This document shows, in pieces, positions 1 to 8,665 of a DNA stretch of 64,000 bases (its first letter is position 1; each line of letters starts with the position of its first letter). The notes under the pieces were generated by a model that was not told the origin of the DNA, made no database searches, and saw nothing but the letters and a program-made list of their open reading frames with translations. The position numbers and the translations under genes are program-made. The DNA comes from Virgibacillus_R byunsanensis (GTDB lineage Bacteria; Bacillota; Bacilli; Bacillales; Amphibacillaceae): positions 186,001 through 250,000 of the forward strand of contig NZ_JBHTKJ010000007.1 in NCBI RefSeq assembly GCF_042675965.1, read 5' to 3'.

Positions 1-1
1 A

Positions 2-628
2 AGTGAAATTGAAATCACCAGTAAAGCATCACAGGAAGCTACGCTATCCATGATTGAAACATTGGGACCTGATTATAAGCCGCATGGAAAAACTGCATAT
101 GCCATTTTCAGAGGTCAAATTGGCCCAGAATCCGCATTTCCACATGCAGTAACTCAAAATCTAATCATGTCAAAAGGTGATACATTAGTAACTGGTGCTG
201 CTTCGGATGTGTTCGGTTACCACAGTGAATTGGAAAGAACCATGTTTGTAGAGGAAGTATCAAAAGAACAGGAGAAATATTTTAATTATATGTATAAGGC
301 ACAGGATATTGCTTTCGAAGCTATTAAACCTGGAGTTACCTATGCATCAGTGGAAGAAACTGTCCAGAAATATTTTAAAGAGGAAGGTATTACCGAATTA
401 ACACGTCACCATACAGGACATAATATTGGCCTGCTTGGGCATGAAGCACCATTCTTTGACTTAGGAGACGATACTGTCATCGAACCGGGCATGGTTGTCA
501 CGGTTGAACCTGGTATTTATGTAAATGGTCTTGGAGGATTCAGACATTCTGATACTGTCCTTGTAACTGAGGATGGCATAGAGATGCTGACTTACTATCC
601 AAGGGATTTAGCTTCACTTATTTGCTAA
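2..628 (+). CDS. M24 family metallopeptidase (Xaa-Pro dipeptidase-like), C-terminal part
   Basis: The reading frame is open from the window edge, so the N-terminus lies outside; 208 residues are visible. This is the pita-bread catalytic domain of the aminopeptidase P / creatinase family, which cleaves X-Pro peptides using two metal ions. Visible family motifs are TGHNIGLLGHEAP (metal-binding His), VTVEPGIYV (metal-binding Glu) and the final FRHSDTVLVTEDG block. The usual first-Asp motif and the HSD motif read VTGAASD and YHSELERT here, so two classical metal-ligand Asp positions are changed. This resembles a known divergent subfamily rather than damage. It ends in a stop at 626-628. It stands upstream of a D-aminopeptidase and a proline dehydrogenase, which suits a role in using peptides and proline. 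Confidence 0.85.
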   Translation, partial: SEIEITSKASQEATLSMIETLGPDYKPHGKTAYAIFRGQIGPESAFPHAVTQNLIMSKGDTLVTGAASDVFGYHSELERTMFVEEVSKEQEKYFNYMYKAQDIAFEAIKPGVTYASVEETVQKYFKEEGITELTRHHTGHNIGLLGHEAPFFDLGDDTVIEPGMVVTVEPGIYVNGLGGFRHSDTVLVTEDGIEMLTYYPRDLASLIC

Positions 629-850
629 TAAATCTGAGTGCTTGGTGAAATCTTTTTGCCAAGCATTTATTTTATCTATGTTTTGTGGTTGTGGAAATAT
701 CCTCACTTTCGTAGGCAATATACAAGCCTCCTCCCCGTGGGGTCTCACGCTTAACAGGATATATCATTCATCTCTGTCCGCCTAAACAGCTTATTGATCA
801 CAAACTTATAGAAGACAGCCTGTTAAATAAACAAAGAAGGGATGTACAAT

Positions 851-1696
851 ATGAAACTATTTATCTCAGCTGATATTGAAGGTATATCAGGTGTTGCAAC
901 AATACAGCAATTGGTAACCAATTCAGAGTATCAGCGATTCAGAAAGCTAATGACCAGTGAGGTGAACGCAGCCATCAGAGGGGCATTTAAAGGTGGAGCT
1001 AGTGAAGTAGTTGTAGCAGATGGCCATGGTAACATGTCTAATATCATTATAGAAGATCTTGACAACCGTGCCCGATTAGTTTCAGGTAATAATAGAGTAA
1101 TGGCCCAATTGGAAGGTCTCGATGATACATATGATGGGATCATTTTTATAGGTCATCACGGTAGAGAAAGTGATTCAGATGCTGTCATTTCTCACACATT
1201 GGCTGGGGTATGTGTGAAAGAAATGAAGATAAATAATCAAGTGGTTGGGGAAACAGAAATGAATGCAATGGTTGCCGGTAAATTTAGTGTTCCTCCTATC
1301 TTTATTAGCGGAGATGACATGTATGTAAGTGAAGTTAAAGAAACATTGCCTAATGTCAGGTCTGTTGTTTCAAAATATGCGAGGAACCGGTTAGCTGCAG
1401 AGCTTATTCATCCAGAAGAAGTCCGCAAAGAAATTGAGCAGAAAGTTGAGACGGCTGTAAAAGACTTAGAACAGTATGAGCCATTAGTGATAAAGGAGCC
1501 TATAACATTTGAAATTAATTTCAAAGGCCCTCAACAAGCACAAATGACTACTACTATTCCAACTGTACAAATGATCACCCCAACACGAATAAGGTTTACT
1601 TGCGATGATATTGTAACTGCCTATAAACAAATGTGGGGTTGTGTGATTATAGCGATGGCTGCAACAAATGGAATATTAGGCAGCGTCAATTCTTAA
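851..1696 (+). CDS. M55 family D-aminopeptidase (DppA-like)
   Basis: A cytoplasmic zinc peptidase of the DppA family, which removes N-terminal D-residues from short peptides such as D-Ala-D-Ala. The N-terminus carries SADIEGISG (the family SxDxEG metal motif). ADGHGNMSN and IGHHGRES follow, with a late GETEMN block, all expected for M55. Length is 281 residues, normal for the family. I place the start at the ATG of MKLFIS because AAGAAGG at 834-840 is ten bases upstream. An in-frame ATG at 842 would be too close to that site. About 220 bp separate it from the preceding peptidase, so it may have its own promoter. Proline dehydrogenase follows 24 bp later, probably in the same transcript. Confidence 0.9.
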   Translation: MKLFISADIEGISGVATIQQLVTNSEYQRFRKLMTSEVNAAIRGAFKGGASEVVVADGHGNMSNIIIEDLDNRARLVSGNNRVMAQLEGLDDTYDGIIFIGHHGRESDSDAVISHTLAGVCVKEMKINNQVVGETEMNAMVAGKFSVPPIFISGDDMYVSEVKETLPNVRSVVSKYARNRLAAELIHPEEVRKEIEQKVETAVKDLEQYEPLVIKEPITFEINFKGPQQAQMTTTIPTVQMITPTRIRFTCDDIVTAYKQMWGCVIIAMAATNGILGSVNS

Positions 1697-1720
1697 AATT
1701 TTTAAAGAGGAGGGATTCAG

Positions 1721-2641
1721 GTGATTGCTCAAACGTCTCGAAGATTTTTTATGTTCGCAGCATCAAATAAAATGCTGAATAAAGCAGCTAGAAAATGGGG
1801 ATTCCGTTTTGGTGCGGCCCAGGTTGTCGCAGGTGAAACAATTGAAAGCGTAATAGAAAAAGTAGCTGAATTAAACGAAAAAGGACTGGTCTGTACGCTT
1901 GATCACTTAGGAGAATTTGTAACGAGCAAGGAAGAAGCAATCGAAGCAACACAGTACAATGTGCGTACATTAGAAGCAATCGAAGCATCTAACGTAACAA
2001 GTAACTTATCCGTGAAAATGACCCAATTAGGCCTCGACATTGATAGAGAATTCTGTATAAAAAATATGATTAGCATATTAGCAACTGCTAAAAAATATGA
2101 TAAATTTGTGCGGATTGATATGGAAGATTATGCACACTGTAAGGTTACATTGGACATAATGAAGGAACTTCGCGATGTTCACGGCTTTGACAACGTTGGT
2201 ACTGTTATTCAATCATACCTGTTTCGTGCTGAGGAAGATGTTGAGGCACTGAAAGGCATCCCGCTGCGTTTGGTAAAAGGTGCCTATAAAGAATCGCCTG
2301 AGGTTGCCTATCAAAATAAGTCAGAGATTGATGACAACTATCTGAACATCATCAAAAAGCATCTGTTAAATAAGAGCTATACTGCAATAGCAAGTCATGA
2401 TCATCACATTATTGAAAAAGTCATTGCGTTTACTAAGGAGCATAATATTTCAAGTAACCAATTCGAATTTCAAATGTTGTACGGATTTAGAAATGAGCTA
2501 CAGATGGAACTGTTGGAAAAGGGCTATAAAGTCCGTGTATATGTCCCATTTGGCAACGACTGGTTTGGTTACTTTATGAGAAGACTGGCCGAAAGACCAC
2601 AAAATATATCCTTCGCTTTGAAAGGATTCTTTTCTAAATAG
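1721..2641 (+). CDS. proline dehydrogenase (monofunctional PutB/FadM type)
   Basis: FAD-dependent proline dehydrogenase, oxidising proline to delta-1-pyrroline-5-carboxylate with electrons going to the membrane quinone pool. At 306 residues it is the monofunctional Gram-positive form, not the long PutA fusion. The barrel motifs are visible: LVKGAYKE near residue 185 and, near the C-terminus, YVPFGNDWFGYFMRRLAERP, which holds the YxPxGxxWxxYxxRRLxER signature that binds proline and FAD. The start is GTG after AGAGGAGGG at 1706-1714. It lies just behind the D-aminopeptidase gene, so proline released from peptides may be used here. A pyrroline-5-carboxylate dehydrogenase gene is not adjacent. 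Confidence 0.93.
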   Translation: MIAQTSRRFFMFAASNKMLNKAARKWGFRFGAAQVVAGETIESVIEKVAELNEKGLVCTLDHLGEFVTSKEEAIEATQYNVRTLEAIEASNVTSNLSVKMTQLGLDIDREFCIKNMISILATAKKYDKFVRIDMEDYAHCKVTLDIMKELRDVHGFDNVGTVIQSYLFRAEEDVEALKGIPLRLVKGAYKESPEVAYQNKSEIDDNYLNIIKKHLLNKSYTAIASHDHHIIEKVIAFTKEHNISSNQFEFQMLYGFRNELQMELLEKGYKVRVYVPFGNDWFGYFMRRLAERPQNISFALKGFFSK

Positions 2642-2689
2642 TGATGAAGAGCTGGCGTGCTGTCAGTTCTTCTTAACAAGCAACCTATA

Positions 2690-2920
2690 CATATATTGGG
2701 GGATTTTAGAAGTGAAGGGACACTTCTAGTGGTATACCCAAACCGAAGTAGAAGCCCTTTTCCCATCGGTTGGTGCAACCAACCGATACAGCTGATCCAA
2801 GCTCACACGTTTGTCATCTGGTGCCTGTCACTTCCCACTTTTTATCAAATTTTGTCGAATGAGTTTACTAGGTTTATAGTAGGTGTTAGAGCTTGTATTG
2901 GTACTAGCAGCTTTTAGTTT
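2690..2920. repeat. Structured spacer with a GTGCCTGTCACTTCCC repeat
   Basis: The 337 bp between proline dehydrogenase and the small membrane protein has no convincing gene. It holds two hairpins: AGAAGTG/CACTTCT (about 2709-2729) and TCGGTTGG/CCAACCGA (about 2767-2787). A copy of the dispersed element starting GTGCCTGTCACTTCCC lies at 2821-2836, followed by a TTTGTCGAAT block and ending in a CTAGCAG-like T-rich tail near 2915. The same ordered blocks recur near 6675, 8844 and 50671, with a shorter copy at 3245. Confidence 0.6.
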
Positions 2921-2978
2921 AAAGTGCAATAATCACCTCAAGTCATGCATAAGAATAAAAAAACGAAAGGAGAGAGTC

Positions 2979-3116
2979 ATGGAGTTATTTGCAGTTATAC
3001 TAATTGGGCTTTTATTGCTAATGGTTGGATGGAAAGTCGCCAAAAAAATCATTCGCTTTCTTATCTTTTTAGCGCTAGTTGGAGTGGCGATCTACTTCTT
3101 TATGAATTACTTATAA
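2979..3116 (+). CDS. Small single- or double-pass membrane protein, unknown function
   Basis: A 45-residue, almost wholly hydrophobic protein: an N-terminal helix from about residue 2 to 17, a short basic GWKVAKKIIR turn, and a second hydrophobic stretch to the end. I start it at the ATG behind AAAGGAGAG at 2966-2974. A longer in-frame reading from 2883 runs through a repeat and has no ribosome site. Immediately downstream is a strong intrinsic terminator, which supports a real monocistronic gene. No family is recognised; it resembles the many small membrane proteins of Bacillaceae that modulate membrane complexes or stress responses, but no function can be assigned. Confidence 0.6.
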   Translation: MELFAVILIGLLLLMVGWKVAKKIIRFLIFLALVGVAIYFFMNYL

Positions 3117-3141
3117 CTACATAGAATATACATATTCGTAA

Positions 3142-3187
3142 AAATTCCCTTTCTACTTTTTTATATAGTAGAAAAGGAATTTTTTTG
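3142..3187 (+). terminator. Intrinsic terminator after the small membrane protein
   Basis: ATTCCCTTTCTAC pairs with GTAGAAAAGGAAT around an AT-rich loop, followed by a run of T at 3180-3187. It closes the 2979-3116 gene. Confidence 0.8.
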
Positions 3188-3244
3188 TGTCATATAACTT
3201 GTTACCTCGATCCATCGTTATAAGCCGTATATCCTTAGGTGGTG

Positions 3245-3260
3245 GAGCCTGTCACTTCCC
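3245..3260. repeat. Short copy of the GTGCCTGTCACTTCCC element
   Basis: GAGCCTGTCACTTCCC matches the core of the dispersed element at 2821, 6675, 8844 and 50671 with one change. The remaining spacer up to the SNF2 gene (3188-3362) holds nothing else I can support apart from a possible -10 box in TATATGATAAAAT near 3315. Confidence 0.5.
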
Positions 3261-3362
3261 AGGCAGGATTCGACTTTTTAATGTATAAAATAGAATAGTA
3301 GATACACCTGCTATATGATAAAATAAGAGATATCAGAAAGCAAATTAGGTTGGTGATTCCTA

Positions 3363-5390
3363 TTGAAAAGACATCTGTTTAAGGTGGATAAAGAACTCTT
3401 TGAATTAAATGCGATGGAAATGGACGACTCGTTAATCCACTTCTTTAGGGAAATAGATATAGTAGAAAAGACATTTACTATGGTAAATGATCAGGGATTA
3501 CATAGAAAGTTTTCCATTGATTGGAAAGAAGGTTTGCTACTAGGAAGAGGAATAAAGGGTTTCTTTGCTCCTTATTCAGCGGAGTGGTTGACGATTTACT
3601 ATACAGAAGATCATAAAATAATAATTACTGCACAAAATCAGGTAGCCTTGAATAACTTTGAGGGTGAGTTCCATGATCAGGAACAGGCGCAAACTGTTCT
3701 CGACGCCTTAACTGGTTTTACTAATAATTCCGATAAATGGTTCCAACTACACCAGGTGGCACAGCAATTCCAAATTAATCCAAGTGATAATGAACTGCTT
3801 TGTTTGCCATATGTTCGTGAATTGGAAACATTTGATTACCAGATCAAATCTGTCAAATCGGTGATCAGCCGTTTTAAGGGACGGGTGATGCTGAGTGATG
3901 AAGTTGGACTTGGCAAAACAGTGGAAGCTGGATTGGCGATGCTGGAATATATTATGCGTGGGCTCGCAAGGAGAATCTTGATTGTTGTCCCGCCATCACT
4001 TGTTGGGCAATGGGAAAATGAAATGAAAAGGAAATTTAACCAGGACTTTATTCGTTCAGATCATCCCGATTTTAAGAAGATGGGTGAGGATGCGTGGACA
4101 CATTATCCAAAGGTTATTTCTTCAATTGATACAGCAAAACAAAAGAAACATCGAGAAGCTATTTTCACGCAGCAATATGATTTAATCATTGTTGACGAAG
4201 CACATCATTTAAAGAATCGAACAACCCAAAAATGGAAGTTCGTCAATGGTATTAACAAAAAATATATTTTCCTATTAACGGCAACTCCAGTCCAAAACCA
4301 TCTCGAAGAACTGTACAATCTGATTACTCTATTAAAACCTGGGCAATTAAGAACATACAGTTATTTTAAGAAAAACTTTGTTGAAAGCAAAGACGGAATT
4401 GAGGCCAAAAACGTAGAAAGGCTTAAAAACCTGTTAGCGGATGTCATGATTCGCAACAAACGAAGCAACGTTGATGTTACATTTACAAAAAGAACAGCAC
4501 ATACGAGGACAGTCGAAATTTCAAAGCGGGAAAAGGCTTTGTATGAAAACTTTAGTACCTTTGTTCGAAACAAATATAAAGAGCAGCATCCAATACTAAA
4601 CCGATTTCGGCTTAAGAACCTTCAAGAACAAGCAGGCAGTACGATTACGGCGCTTATTCCCTCTCTGGAGAGACTTGCAGCCAATGAAAAGTTGTCTGAA
4701 TATGACCAAAAAACAATGAAAAGATTCCTTAATGACGCGTATGAAATCATCTTAAACAAAGATGAAGTTCATGCGAAGGCAGAAGAACTTGTTTCTATTT
4801 TAACTGAATTTAACGATAAAATGATTGTCTTTACTAAATTTGCATCAACACAAGCGTATATTAGTAATTTGTTAAAGGAAAGCGGTTTTCAAGTTGCTGA
4901 ATTTCACGGAAGGTTGCGTCGGAGGGAAAAAGAAGAACAAGTTACATTTTTTAGAGATGAAGCGGATGTGTTAGTGAGTACAGAAATTGGTGGTGAAGGA
5001 AGGAATCTGCAGTTCTGTCATGGGATGATTAACTTCGATCTGCCTTGGAATCCAATGGCAATCGAACAGCGGATTGGCAGAATTCATCGAATTGGACAGG
5101 AAAATGATATTTCTGTTTATAATCTTGTTGCCAAGGATACAATTGAATATTATATTTTAGATTTGCTGGATCGGAAAATTAATATGTTTGAACTTGTTGT
5201 TGGTGAAGTTGATGCTATTTTAGGTGATATAGAGGAGAAGGAGGATTTTTCCGAACTTATCATGAAAGCCTGGGTTGATTCCGAAACGAACGAAGAAGTG
5301 GAAACGGAACTTGATCAGATTGGAGAAGAACTTCTGAAAAATAAGCAAAAATTAGCTAAACAGAAACAACTGGATGACGCAATATTTTAA
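3363..5390 (+). CDS. SNF2/RapA-type superfamily 2 ATPase
   Basis: A 675-residue Swi2/Snf2 double-stranded-DNA translocase. Motif I (LSDEVGLGKT) lies near residue 180, the DEAH box (VDEAHHLKN) near 278, motif III (LLTATPVQN) near 305 and motif VI (QRIGRIHRIGQ) near 570. The fold therefore has both RecA lobes and should hydrolyse ATP. The first 150 residues form a separate N-terminal region without a recognised domain. The start is TTG at 3363 behind a weak AGGTTGGTG, and a later start cannot be excluded. The next gene begins 18 bp after the stop, so the two are almost certainly co-transcribed. Similar ATPases remodel RNA polymerase (RapA) or act in phage defence (DrmD of DISARM). No methyltransferase is present here, so the role is open. 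Confidence 0.9.
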   Translation: MKRHLFKVDKELFELNAMEMDDSLIHFFREIDIVEKTFTMVNDQGLHRKFSIDWKEGLLLGRGIKGFFAPYSAEWLTIYYTEDHKIIITAQNQVALNNFEGEFHDQEQAQTVLDALTGFTNNSDKWFQLHQVAQQFQINPSDNELLCLPYVRELETFDYQIKSVKSVISRFKGRVMLSDEVGLGKTVEAGLAMLEYIMRGLARRILIVVPPSLVGQWENEMKRKFNQDFIRSDHPDFKKMGEDAWTHYPKVISSIDTAKQKKHREAIFTQQYDLIIVDEAHHLKNRTTQKWKFVNGINKKYIFLLTATPVQNHLEELYNLITLLKPGQLRTYSYFKKNFVESKDGIEAKNVERLKNLLADVMIRNKRSNVDVTFTKRTAHTRTVEISKREKALYENFSTFVRNKYKEQHPILNRFRLKNLQEQAGSTITALIPSLERLAANEKLSEYDQKTMKRFLNDAYEIILNKDEVHAKAEELVSILTEFNDKMIVFTKFASTQAYISNLLKESGFQVAEFHGRLRRREKEEQVTFFRDEADVLVSTEIGGEGRNLQFCHGMINFDLPWNPMAIEQRIGRIHRIGQENDISVYNLVAKDTIEYYILDLLDRKINMFELVVGEVDAILGDIEEKEDFSELIMKAWVDSETNEEVETELDQIGEELLKNKQKLAKQKQLDDAIF

Positions 5391-5408
5391 GTGAAATGGA
5401 GGTGCCCT

Positions 5409-6413
5409 ATGCAGCTGCAACGATTTGTTACTGAGGTGTTTGAGGAGTTGGGCGGGGTTGTTATTCCGGTTGAATATGCCTTATGCCATGTTCTTGTTCC
5501 CGAAGCATATACGCCATATTTCCAAAACAAGACAGAATTGGAACTGGCCTTTGACTTTGAAGTTTCACAAGAACACCCCGAGTCAGAATTCGTTACGTTT
5601 GGAAGTTTTGTCTTAGAACAGTTACTAGCAATTGTCCATCAAAATGCAAATAGCACACTTCGATTTGCAGAGATTGAACGGCTTGAGCTCGGGAATCCTT
5701 TGAAAAAGATAACACGTTATTTGGAGAACGAGCCAGGGAAGATAACAATTGTCGGTGAAAGACCTGTGCTCGGTTTATGGGCTGTTTTTCAATATAATAT
5801 TACTTATGTTGCAGATGAAAAAACGCAAGACTCTGAACAAATTTGGGTAAACCTGCTTACAAACGAAATTTGTCCAGAAATGAAACGGAAACAAAACTGG
5901 ATTATTTATAAACAAGAGTCGCTTTACACGTACCCTATTCCGGAAACTGTTGAGATGTCTTATGCATTTGAAAAAGCAACAAAGTATGTGAAGAATAAGG
6001 CAGAACAGCAAAAAAACATTCAATCTAATCACACGATTTTAGAAAAAGATGTCGAAAGAATAGCAAACTATTACAAAGAACTTTTAGCGGAAAATAAGAA
6101 GAGAGTGAGTCGAAAAGGATTAAGTGATGACAAGAAGAAGGAACTAGCTACAAAATCAGAAACAATCACACTGGAGCGAGACAAACAGCTTCAAGAAATC
6201 TACAACAAATATAATGCCCAAATTGAAATGAATATTGATAATGGGATACTATATTTTATTCCATTGCTTGAATATAATGTGGAGATTCAATTTAGAGCTA
6301 ATATTAAACAGAAAACCCTTTTTTATAATCCGATAACGAAAGACTTTTTTAAAAAGGATACATCGGTTTCAGTGGATGCTGTACAGACTACTGGAAGTAT
6401 AGGCAATAATTAA
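5409..6413 (+). CDS. Uncharacterised partner of the SNF2 ATPase
   Basis: A 334-residue protein I do not recognise as a named family. The N-terminal 200 residues are mixed alpha/beta. About residues 200-275 form a charged helical coiled coil (KDVERIANYYKELL then RDKQLQEIYNKYNAQIE), and the last 60 residues return to beta strands. That last pattern, helix then hydrophobic strands, resembles the C-terminal part found fused to some larger SNF2 helicases, so this may be that domain as a separate gene; this is inference. The start is the ATG after GGAGGTG at 5398-5404, not the GTG at 5391. It is not obviously the B. subtilis YqhG that neighbours YqhH, although the two-gene arrangement is similar. 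Confidence 0.75.
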   Translation: MQLQRFVTEVFEELGGVVIPVEYALCHVLVPEAYTPYFQNKTELELAFDFEVSQEHPESEFVTFGSFVLEQLLAIVHQNANSTLRFAEIERLELGNPLKKITRYLENEPGKITIVGERPVLGLWAVFQYNITYVADEKTQDSEQIWVNLLTNEICPEMKRKQNWIIYKQESLYTYPIPETVEMSYAFEKATKYVKNKAEQQKNIQSNHTILEKDVERIANYYKELLAENKKRVSRKGLSDDKKKELATKSETITLERDKQLQEIYNKYNAQIEMNIDNGILYFIPLLEYNVEIQFRANIKQKTLFYNPITKDFFKKDTSVSVDAVQTTGSIGNN

Positions 6414-6490
6414 ATTTATCAAGTATATAAAAACAGAGTGGGATAGGATCGATGATAAGGGAAGTTGACATGATTAAGAATGGGGACGGG

Positions 6491-6947
6491 TCTAACAGGG
6501 GACAATCGGAAGTTTTGCGCGAAAAAAGGCACAATGAGAAGGTTTATTCTACTCGTGGTGCCTTTTTCTTGTTATATGTAATTACTCACCAGCAAAATTT
6601 TTGGTTACCTTACCCTAGAAAAATGAAGTCGCGAGAGGTAGTGCGTCCCCCTAAGATTCAATCTTTTTGGCTAGGTGCCTGTCACTTCTCGAATTTTGGA
6701 GGTATTTGTCGAATAGATTGCTAGGACTAATGTGTGAAGTTAGTTCTAGCAGTTTTTTTGGGATGCTTGTGAGGACGAGATGGGAATTTCTCCCGTTTCG
6801 TTAACAAAGGTGGAATTTCTGCTTCCGTAGAAATTCGTCTATTGGATTAGGAGCCTTGGGACGCGCAATAAATCAACGAAATTCGCTCGACTAGCAGTGA
6901 AACTTGCTCGGCAAAAGGCTTAGTACCTGTCACCCCCCCTGAAAGTT
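6491..6947. repeat. 450 bp direct repeat, left copy
   Basis: This copy of about 457 bp is nearly identical to 8666-9115 and in the same orientation. Within it, in order, are a hairpin (AAAAAGGCAC ... GTGCCTTTTT, 6522-6568) that can end the SNF2 operon transcript, a GTGCCTGTCACTTCTC element (6675-6690), a GGGAATTTCTCCCG palindrome near 6782, a stretch with spaced GCGC/GCTCGAC words (6842-6915) and a TAGTACCTGTCACCCC end. The surrounding spacer 6414-7275 has no gene. An open frame at 6452-6724 runs through the hairpin and is not credible. Confidence 0.85.
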
Positions 6948-7193
6948 GGATTTGAGTGTTGGTTTAGAGTGGATAAAAAAGCTGATAACTTGATGGATTC
7001 TCTTTTGGACTTGACAGCTTTATTATTCTAAAAAAACACCACTTATAAAATTTATTTGTCAGATGTCTGAAGCACGTTAATTTTTTATTTTGAACATTAT
7101 CAGACTGATATAGTTCAATTCTTTACGTTCTGGATGTAGAGAACTGTTTTTTAGGGAACCGAGGGAATTGACCCGGTTGTATTTGGAAATTCC

Positions 7194-7224
7194 AGGAAGT
7201 ACAAGAACCGTCCCCATGCTTCAC
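7194..7224. repeat. REP-like element (GTCCCCATGCTTC family)
   Basis: AGGAAGTACAAGAACCGTCC continues into CCATGCTTCAC just upstream of the SEC-C gene. Related words occur at 12787-12815 and 13957-13980. This resembles the dispersed GGGGACGGTTCT repeats of Bacillaceae; the class assignment is inference. Confidence 0.5.
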
Positions 7225-7275
7225 ATGCTAGTATGATAAAATAATAGAAAAGCGACAATGTTTGGAGGGATAAGA

Positions 7276-8655
7276 ATGAATCTGGATGAATTGTTGGTTG
7301 ATGAAGAATTTGAAAAGAATTATTTTGAAAAACTTAAATGTACGTTGGATGCATTTGCTGCTGACTTATATGAAAACCAAGGGCTAAAAATGGAGACCAT
7401 TAATCATCACACGGGGCGTTTGGAGCTCTTTGCAGAGTTTTTGTATCATCAAGATGTGAAATTACAAGAAATACACGCCGACTATATCATAGACTTTCTG
7501 GGAGACTATTATATTCGTAAAGTATTAAATAGCAAACACAGTGACATTGCGCCTTACCTAACTTTATTTAAAAAGTTTGCAAAGTATGCGTATGAAAATG
7601 AATATATAAATAAAAAAGTTTTTGATGAAATTAAAATGGTATGTAAACAGAAGCAATTCTTTTTGCATCGCTTTGACACTTATTTTTCATCGAGTGATTT
7701 GGAAGAGTGGTATTTTAACAATGATCTATACCAATACCTTGAAGAAATAGAGGACGTATATAGTTTGGCGGACGAAGAAAAGCTAGATATTGATACTAAC
7801 TTTGTCCAATTACTAAAAGAGAAGAACGTGGAGGCCCCAACTGCAGTCATAGCCTTTTCTTCTTTCCTTAAAAAGATTCAAAGTGAAAAGAACGTGAAAC
7901 TCACAAGTATGAGGCAAAATATTACACGAAACTTCTGGAAACAATTGGATGAGTTGCTGAATCTTCAGCTATTTAGTAAGCCGACGCTAAACCAAGAGGA
8001 TATCGGACTATATCATTATTTCTATTTGCTGGGTATACAGTTAAAACTATTCCGGATTACTGGGAATAAAATCATACCGACTGAGCTTCTTAAACATTAT
8101 CAAGAATTATCCCATGAGGAAAAATTTGTTTTAATGATTGGCGGGTTATGGAACCAACTTTCCTGGCATGAAATCCAACCATCCAATGTAGGGGGGCGAA
8201 TTGAAGTTACTCAGGCAAGACGTTCCAATTTGGCGGATGTCCTTTCACAATTTCCGGTTGGGGAAAAAATCATTCTTAGTGAGGATCAGCTTGGTATATT
8301 GCTAATTAATCAAACATTTATGGGGGGATTACTTGATGCATCGGATGAGTTTATCAAGCACATCCTTCCCATCATGGAATACTTTGGATTATTTCATTTG
8401 GAATATGAATTAAAAGAAAGAAAATACGAAAACTATTATGAAATTGTTTCTATTGAACTAAATCAGTTGGGTTATTTTACATGTAATCAACTAAAAAATA
8501 TGGGGAATACGATCCCCGAAAATGCACCTTCCAATAGCATATCGGATCTTTTTATTCAAATGGGGCCAAATCTTCCTGTTGTAAATCAGAAGGTTGGACG
8601 TAACGATCCATGCCCATGTGGAAGTGGGAAGAAATATAAGCGTTGCTGTATTTAG
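7276..8655 (+). CDS. SEC-C motif protein with an N-terminal SAM-like core-binding segment
   Basis: A 459-residue protein. Its last 20 residues hold the SEC-C zinc motif NDPCPCGSGKKYKRCC, the metal-binding tail also found on SecA and on many unrelated proteins. The N-terminal 130 residues (EFLYHQDVKLQEIHADYIID, YLTLFKKFAKYAYENEYI) look like the helical core-binding domain of tyrosine recombinases. No catalytic Arg-His-Arg-Tyr set follows. The middle is helical and unrecognised. I choose the ATG at 7276 because TTTGGAGGG (7261-7269) sits six bases upstream; the ATG at 7258 precedes that site. The gene stands alone between two direct repeats of about 450 bp, which suggests it arrived or was duplicated as a unit. 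It could be a DNA- or protein-binding accessory factor; function is unknown. Confidence 0.75.
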   Translation: MNLDELLVDEEFEKNYFEKLKCTLDAFAADLYENQGLKMETINHHTGRLELFAEFLYHQDVKLQEIHADYIIDFLGDYYIRKVLNSKHSDIAPYLTLFKKFAKYAYENEYINKKVFDEIKMVCKQKQFFLHRFDTYFSSSDLEEWYFNNDLYQYLEEIEDVYSLADEEKLDIDTNFVQLLKEKNVEAPTAVIAFSSFLKKIQSEKNVKLTSMRQNITRNFWKQLDELLNLQLFSKPTLNQEDIGLYHYFYLLGIQLKLFRITGNKIIPTELLKHYQELSHEEKFVLMIGGLWNQLSWHEIQPSNVGGRIEVTQARRSNLADVLSQFPVGEKIILSEDQLGILLINQTFMGGLLDASDEFIKHILPIMEYFGLFHLEYELKERKYENYYEIVSIELNQLGYFTCNQLKNMGNTIPENAPSNSISDLFIQMGPNLPVVNQKVGRNDPCPCGSGKKYKRCCI

Positions 8656-8665
8656 TGGGAGCAAT

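Noticed and set aside
3363..6413. Complete DISARM system
   Set aside because: Only a SNF2-type ATPase and an unknown partner are present; no methylase, phospholipase-type or other DISARM genes are seen within the window.
6452..6724. 90-codon open frame in the left 450 bp repeat
   Set aside because: It runs through a perfect terminator hairpin and a dispersed repeat; the right-hand copy does not keep the frame and there is no ribosome site.
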